Source: Hyphomicrobiales bacterium (GTDB lineage: Bacteria; Pseudomonadota; Alphaproteobacteria; Rhizobiales; Xanthobacteraceae). Taken from it: DNA of 8,223 bases. The notes beneath the pieces are model-generated. The model ran no database searches and was not told where the DNA came from. It saw nothing but the letters and a program-made list of their open reading frames with translations. Location of the stretch: positions 1-8,223 of the forward strand of contig JACQDO010000302.1 in assembly GCA_016201085.1 (NCBI GenBank), written 5' to 3'. Both the position numbers and the translations under genes were made by a program. Positions 5,757 to 8,223 of this stretch are shown one piece after another (the first letter of the stretch is position 1; each line of letters opens with the position of its first letter).

Positions 5757-6281
5757 TTGCGCAAGCCAGCAACATTTCTGACTGCGGCGATCCTTTTGAT
5801 CGCGACCGCGACCGCCGCCGATGCGCAGCATAAGCACCGGCACCACAACTCAGGCCGAATCGACCGCGATCGGGTCGCCTGCGACCATCGCGGCTGTTCG
5901 GATCGCGCCGCCGCCGTTCGCGCCAGAGTTTTGCGTGCGACCGATGCCAATGGCAATGCTGTCGTCCTCCTGGGCGGCAGACCGGCCGGGTGTCCGCGCA
6001 ATTTCTGCGGCTGCGAAGCGTCACGCTATGTGTTCGGCAAGATTCGCCCCGAGCTCAATTTGGCGTCTAACTGGATTAGGAAATTCGCGCGCGCGGTGCC
6101 GGCTCCAGGAATGGCGGCGGCACGCAGCGGTCACGTCATGATCTTGATGAGCCATGTCAGCGGCAGTTACTGGCTGGTGCATGACGGCAACTCCGGTAAA
6201 GGCCTCACCCGCGAGCACGTGCGCTCGATCAACGGGCACGTCATCGTCGATCCCAGAAGCTTGCGTTCGGCCAGGCAATAG
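5757..6281 (+). CDS. secreted hypothetical protein, possible Cys/His peptidase-like fold
   Basis: 174 residues from TTG 5757, with GGGGGAG at 5746-5752 just upstream. The TTG is preferred because it gives a complete Sec signal peptide: MRKP, hydrophobic core (ATFLTAAILLIATATA), cleavage after ADA near residue 23. A His-rich QHKHRHH follows. Later, GGRPAGCPRNFCGCEASRYVFG (73-94; C84, C86) and ELNLASNW precede AARSGHVMILMSHVSG (121-136; H126, H133) and SYWLVHDGNSGKGLTREHVRSI. A Cys near a helix start followed by a GHV-type His resembles CHAP or NlpC/P60 cysteine hydrolases, but this is only a motif impression. Similar secreted proteins seem common in Bradyrhizobium, so this may be a host-derived passenger between the portal fragment and the portal rather than a virion part. 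Confidence 0.7.
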   Translation: MRKPATFLTAAILLIATATAADAQHKHRHHNSGRIDRDRVACDHRGCSDRAAAVRARVLRATDANGNAVVLLGGRPAGCPRNFCGCEASRYVFGKIRPELNLASNWIRKFARAVPAPGMAAARSGHVMILMSHVSGSYWLVHDGNSGKGLTREHVRSINGHVIVDPRSLRSARQ

Positions 6282-6322
6282 CCGCGCAAATAGCGCCGCC
6301 GGATAGAACCACCACGAGCAGC

Positions 6323-6345
6323 GCCCGCCACACGGCGGGCTTTTT
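6323..6345 (+). terminator. intrinsic terminator before the portal gene
   Basis: GCCCGCC (6323-6329), loop ACAC, GGCGGGC (6334-6340), followed by TTTTT (6341-6345). It is a 7-bp pure GC stem with a U-tract. It lies about 42 bases after the secreted-protein gene and 35 bases before the portal start, separating cargo transcription from head genes. It shares the hairpin-TTTTTCATG layout with the terminator at 202-222. Confidence 0.75.
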
Positions 6346-6380
6346 CATGCGCCGCGCAGGTCGCGCGCAAAGGATCTCTC

Positions 6381-7607
6381 ATGTTTGACCGTCTCAAATC
6401 GCTGCTGCGCGCGCCGGAGCACAAAGCCTCCCGCGCCGCCCGCCTGATCGCCATCGAGAGTGGCGCCCGCCCGCGCTGGACGCCGCGCGACTATGCGGCG
6501 CTGGCGCGCGAGGGCTATGCGCGCAACGCCATCGTCTATCGCGCGGTGCGGCTGATCGCCGAGAGCGTCGGCGCGCTCAGCTTCGTGCTGTACGAGGGCG
6601 CCGCCGAGCTTGGCGCGCACCCGCTGCTCGATCTGATGGCGCGGCCGAATCCGCGCCAGGACGGCGCCTCGTTCCTGGAAGCGGTGGCGTCGCATCTGCT
6701 GCTTTCGGGCAATGCCTATATCGAGGCGGTCGGCTTGCAAGGCTCTTTGGCTGGCCAAGGAAACGACCAAGTCGCCTCGCAAGTGCGCGAACTCTACGCG
6801 CTGCGGCCCGACCGCATGAAGGTGGTGCCGGGGCCGGACGGCTGGCCGCAGGCCTTCGAATACACCGTCGCCTCGCAGACCGTGCGTTTCGAGCAGAACG
6901 CCGCGCAGCCGCCGATCCTGCAACTGACGATGTTCAATCCACTCGACGATTACTATGGGCTCAGCCCGTTGGAAGCAGCGAGCGTAGCGGTCGACACGCA
7001 TAACGCGGCGGCGAGCTGGAACAAGGCACTGCTCGACAATGCGGCGCGGCCGTGCGGCGCGCTGGTCTATGGCGGGCCGGAAGGCTCGGTGCTGTCGGAC
7101 GCGCAGTTCGAGCGGCTGAAGAAGGAGCTCGCCGACCAGTATCAAGGCGTGCGCAACGCCGGGCGGCCGATGGTGCTGGAAGGCGGGCTCGACTGGAAGG
7201 CGATGTCGCTTAGCCCCAAGGACATGGATTTCATGGAGGCGAAGCATTCGGCGGCGCGCGAGATCGCGCTCGCCTTCGGGGTGCCGCCGATGCTGCTGGC
7301 GATCCCCGGCGACAACACTTATTCGAATTACACCGAGGCCAACCGCGTGTTCTGGCGGCAGACCGTGCTGCCCTTGGCCTCCCGCATGGGCGGCGCGCTG
7401 ACGCAGTGGCTGGCGCCCAGCTTCGGCGCAAACCATGAAGGCACAAGCCTCACGCTCGCCGTCGATACCGACCGCATCGAGGCGCTCGCTCCCGACCGCG
7501 CCGCGCTGTGGGAGCGCGTCACCAAGGCGCCGTTCCTCACCGTCAACGAAAAGCGCGCCGCCACCGGTTATGGGGCGGTGCAGGGTGGAGATGCGTTTGC
7601 GTCGTAG
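6381..7607 (+). CDS. HK97-family portal protein
   Basis: 408 residues from ATG 6381, with an AAAGGA ribosome-binding site at 6369-6374. The portal forms the dodecameric ring at one capsid vertex through which TerL drives DNA and to which the neck attaches. Family hallmarks seen in order are IVYRAVRLIAESVG (51-64), RPNPRQDGASFLEAV (88-102), LLLSGNAYIEAVG (106-118), LYALRPDRM (139-147), MFNPLDDYYGLSPLEAA (184-200), NPxDDYYG being typical, then MDFMEAKHSAAREIALAFGVPPMLLAI (282-308) and NYTEANRVFW (316-325). Length and order are typical of RcGTA/HK97-type clusters, where the portal normally sits close behind TerL; here about 4.3 kb of cargo separates them. The stop codon abuts a palindromic repeat, so the C-terminus may have been slightly altered. 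Confidence 0.95.
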   Translation: MFDRLKSLLRAPEHKASRAARLIAIESGARPRWTPRDYAALAREGYARNAIVYRAVRLIAESVGALSFVLYEGAAELGAHPLLDLMARPNPRQDGASFLEAVASHLLLSGNAYIEAVGLQGSLAGQGNDQVASQVRELYALRPDRMKVVPGPDGWPQAFEYTVASQTVRFEQNAAQPPILQLTMFNPLDDYYGLSPLEAASVAVDTHNAAASWNKALLDNAARPCGALVYGGPEGSVLSDAQFERLKKELADQYQGVRNAGRPMVLEGGLDWKAMSLSPKDMDFMEAKHSAAREIALAFGVPPMLLAIPGDNTYSNYTEANRVFWRQTVLPLASRMGGALTQWLAPSFGANHEGTSLTLAVDTDRIEALAPDRAALWERVTKAPFLTVNEKRAATGYGAVQGGDAFAS

Positions 7608-7646
7608 TCATTCCGGGGCGCGAGCGTAGCTCGCAAACCCGGACCT
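7608..7646 (+). repeat. REP-like palindromic element
   Basis: TCATTCCGGGG begins directly after the portal stop. TCCGGG (7612-7617) pairs with CCCGGA (7638-7643), and GCGAGC (7620-7625) with GCTCGC (7629-7634) around a GTA loop. I recall this TCATTCCGGGG...CCCGGA form as a dispersed intergenic palindrome of Bradyrhizobium and relatives. Confidence 0.75.
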
Positions 7647-7861
7647 TCAGCGAGCGCGGCGATCTCGCGCATCTGGCGCTGCTGTTGTGGGCGCTGTCGG
7701 CGAGCGCGCTCGCCTGGTTCGGCCTGCGCGAACTGGCCGCCGCCAGCCGGCGCTTCGACGATTTCGTGCGCGAACTGGCGCGCTTCAACGACACCTTCCG
7801 TGTCCCGGGCGCGGCGCAGCACGAAGTGGTGCGCCGCAGACCCGGGACCCAGATATCTTAA
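7643..7861 (+). pseudogene. small membrane-protein gene lacking its start codon
   Basis: From 7643 the frame encodes TFSERGDLAHLALLLWALSA, then SALAWFGLRELAAASRRFDD and FVRELARFNDTFR. It has one probable membrane helix (LAHLALLLWALSASALAWFGL) and a helical, charged C-terminal part. Small membrane proteins occur between portal and protease genes in some GTA-like clusters, so a virion or assembly role is possible. No ATG, GTG or TTG exists in this frame between the portal stop and 7643; the codon before TFSERGD is CGG inside the REP-like palindrome. The 3' end (7799-7861) reads into a second palindromic repeat before TAA. Both ends therefore seem altered by repeat insertion. A non-canonical start is possible but not seen. 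Confidence 0.55.
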
Positions 7862-7949
7862 GAAAGCTGGGCCCCGGATCTGCGGTGCAGCACCATAGCG
7901 CGTCGAAGACGCGCGTGAACGCGCTTATGGCGCTGCGCCGCGTCCGGGG
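7802..7949 (+). repeat. composite palindromic repeat, two linked hairpins
   Basis: First hairpin: GTCCCGGG (7802-7809) pairs with CCCGGGAC (7841-7848), with an inner arm 7811-7822 / 7826-7837 that has one mismatch. Second hairpin: CCCCGGA (7872-7878) pairs with TCCGGGG (7943-7949), with an inner GCGCGTC-GAA-GACGCGC (7898-7914). The element also begins and ends with related inverted arms. It resembles a dispersed element known to me from Bradyrhizobium intergenic regions. No transposase is present. Confidence 0.75.
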
Positions 7950-7967
7950 AAAGCAGAGAGGCAAGTG

Positions 7968-8141
7968 ATGGATAGCCTGCACACCGTGCTGCGCTCGCTG
8001 CGCGGCGAGACCAAGAGCCGGCGCGATCATCTCGACGTGTTTCGCGAATTCCTCGCCCACCTCGACCGCGCCGCGCGGCGGCGCCCGACGGAGAAGTCGG
8101 CCAGGCCAGGCAAGGCCAAGGCTGGGCGCGGCAAGCGCTGA
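7968..8141 (+). CDS. small basic hypothetical protein
   Basis: 57 residues from ATG 7968, with GAGAGG at 7956-7961 as the ribosome-binding site, ending at TGA 8139-8141. It starts MDSLHTVLRSLRGETKSRRD and continues HLDVFREFLAHLDRAARRR; the last 20 residues are rich in Lys, Arg, Gly and Ala. The first ~35 residues look helical. Its position after the portal and before the right-edge repeat suits a small gene of the head cluster, between portal and protease. No function can be assigned. The good ribosome-binding site and helix-forming composition support a real gene, but short basic frames are common in GC-rich DNA. Confidence 0.6.
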   Translation: MDSLHTVLRSLRGETKSRRDHLDVFREFLAHLDRAARRRPTEKSARPGKAKAGRGKR

Positions 8142-8144
8142 ATT

Positions 8145-8210
8145 ACCCTCTCCCCTTGTGGGAGAGGGTGGTCCGAAGCGGCGTTAGCCGCTGAGGACCG
8201 GGTGAGGGGT
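8145..8210 (+). repeat. dispersed palindromic repeat (ACCCTCTCCC type)
   Basis: ACCCTCTCCC (8145-8154) pairs perfectly with GGGAGAGGGT (8160-8169) around CTTGT. GGTCC (8170-8174) then pairs with GGACC (8195-8199), enclosing AGCGGC-GTTA-GCCGCT (8177-8192), and GGTGAGGGGT closes the element. I recognise the type as a multicopy alphaproteobacterial intergenic repeat. It begins 3 bases after the small basic gene and may also serve as its terminator. Confidence 0.75.
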
Positions 8211-8223
8211 CCGTCTCCACCAC

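Noticed and set aside
6345..7436. Long reverse-strand open frame of 363 codons opposite the portal
   Set aside because: Antisense to a clear HK97 portal gene; its composition is Arg/His/Gln-rich and lacks motifs.
7608..8210. Palindromic repeats as a CRISPR array
   Set aside because: The palindromes differ from one another and have no regular repeat-spacer pattern; they are dispersed REP-type elements.

Overview
This window looks like part of a phage or gene-transfer-agent-like (GTA) head gene cluster in a GC-rich alphaproteobacterium. Bradyrhizobium, Rhodopseudomonas or a close relative is most likely. The evidence is the HK97-type large terminase and portal in RcGTA-like order, the high-GC third codon positions, and several short palindromic elements of a kind I associate with Bradyrhizobiaceae genomes. 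The genus is an inference from memory, not a database result.

Layout. Positions 1-240 hold a strong-looking sigma70-type promoter, a hairpin-rich untranslated stretch and an intrinsic terminator. Next come a helix-turn-helix protein (probable small terminase-like gene, from 243) and the large terminase (727-2085). The portal, its usual close neighbour, does not begin until 6381. The roughly 4.3 kb between them is accessory cargo. After the portal come a small membrane-protein gene that seems to have lost its start codon, two groups of palindromic repeats, a 57-residue basic protein and another dispersed palindromic repeat at the right edge.

The cargo is the interesting part. Two nucleotides after the terminase stop begins a protein (2088-2723) with a conserved N-terminal module ending in an NPNQPRVPAG...GGQW motif and a C-terminal GHH-type (HNH/Endo VII-like) nuclease-toxin domain. 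It overlaps a small gene (2710-3135) that fits an immunity protein. About 1.6 kb further on the same N-terminal module recurs (77 identical bases) in front of a different, unrecognised C-terminal domain (3711-4445), followed by an unrecognised gene (4529-5065). Between the two module copies lie a 3' fragment of the terminase gene (3142-3173) and an immunity-like pseudogene (3312-3700). That pseudogene is broken by an exact 11-bp tandem duplication and a likely 1-base loss, and is cut off where the second module starts. A reverse-strand ABM-like gene (5083-5433) and a fragment of the portal 5' end (5559-5609) follow, then a secreted, possibly cysteine-peptidase-like gene (5757-6281), a terminator and the intact portal.

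The terminase-tail and portal-head fragments inside the cargo suggest that this terminase-portal gap has been loaded more than once by recombination in flanking virion genes, as a hotspot for polymorphic toxin/immunity modules. Head genes would package DNA (TerL motor, portal channel). The cargo would be carried or expressed with the element and could serve competition or self-protection. That functional link is inference.
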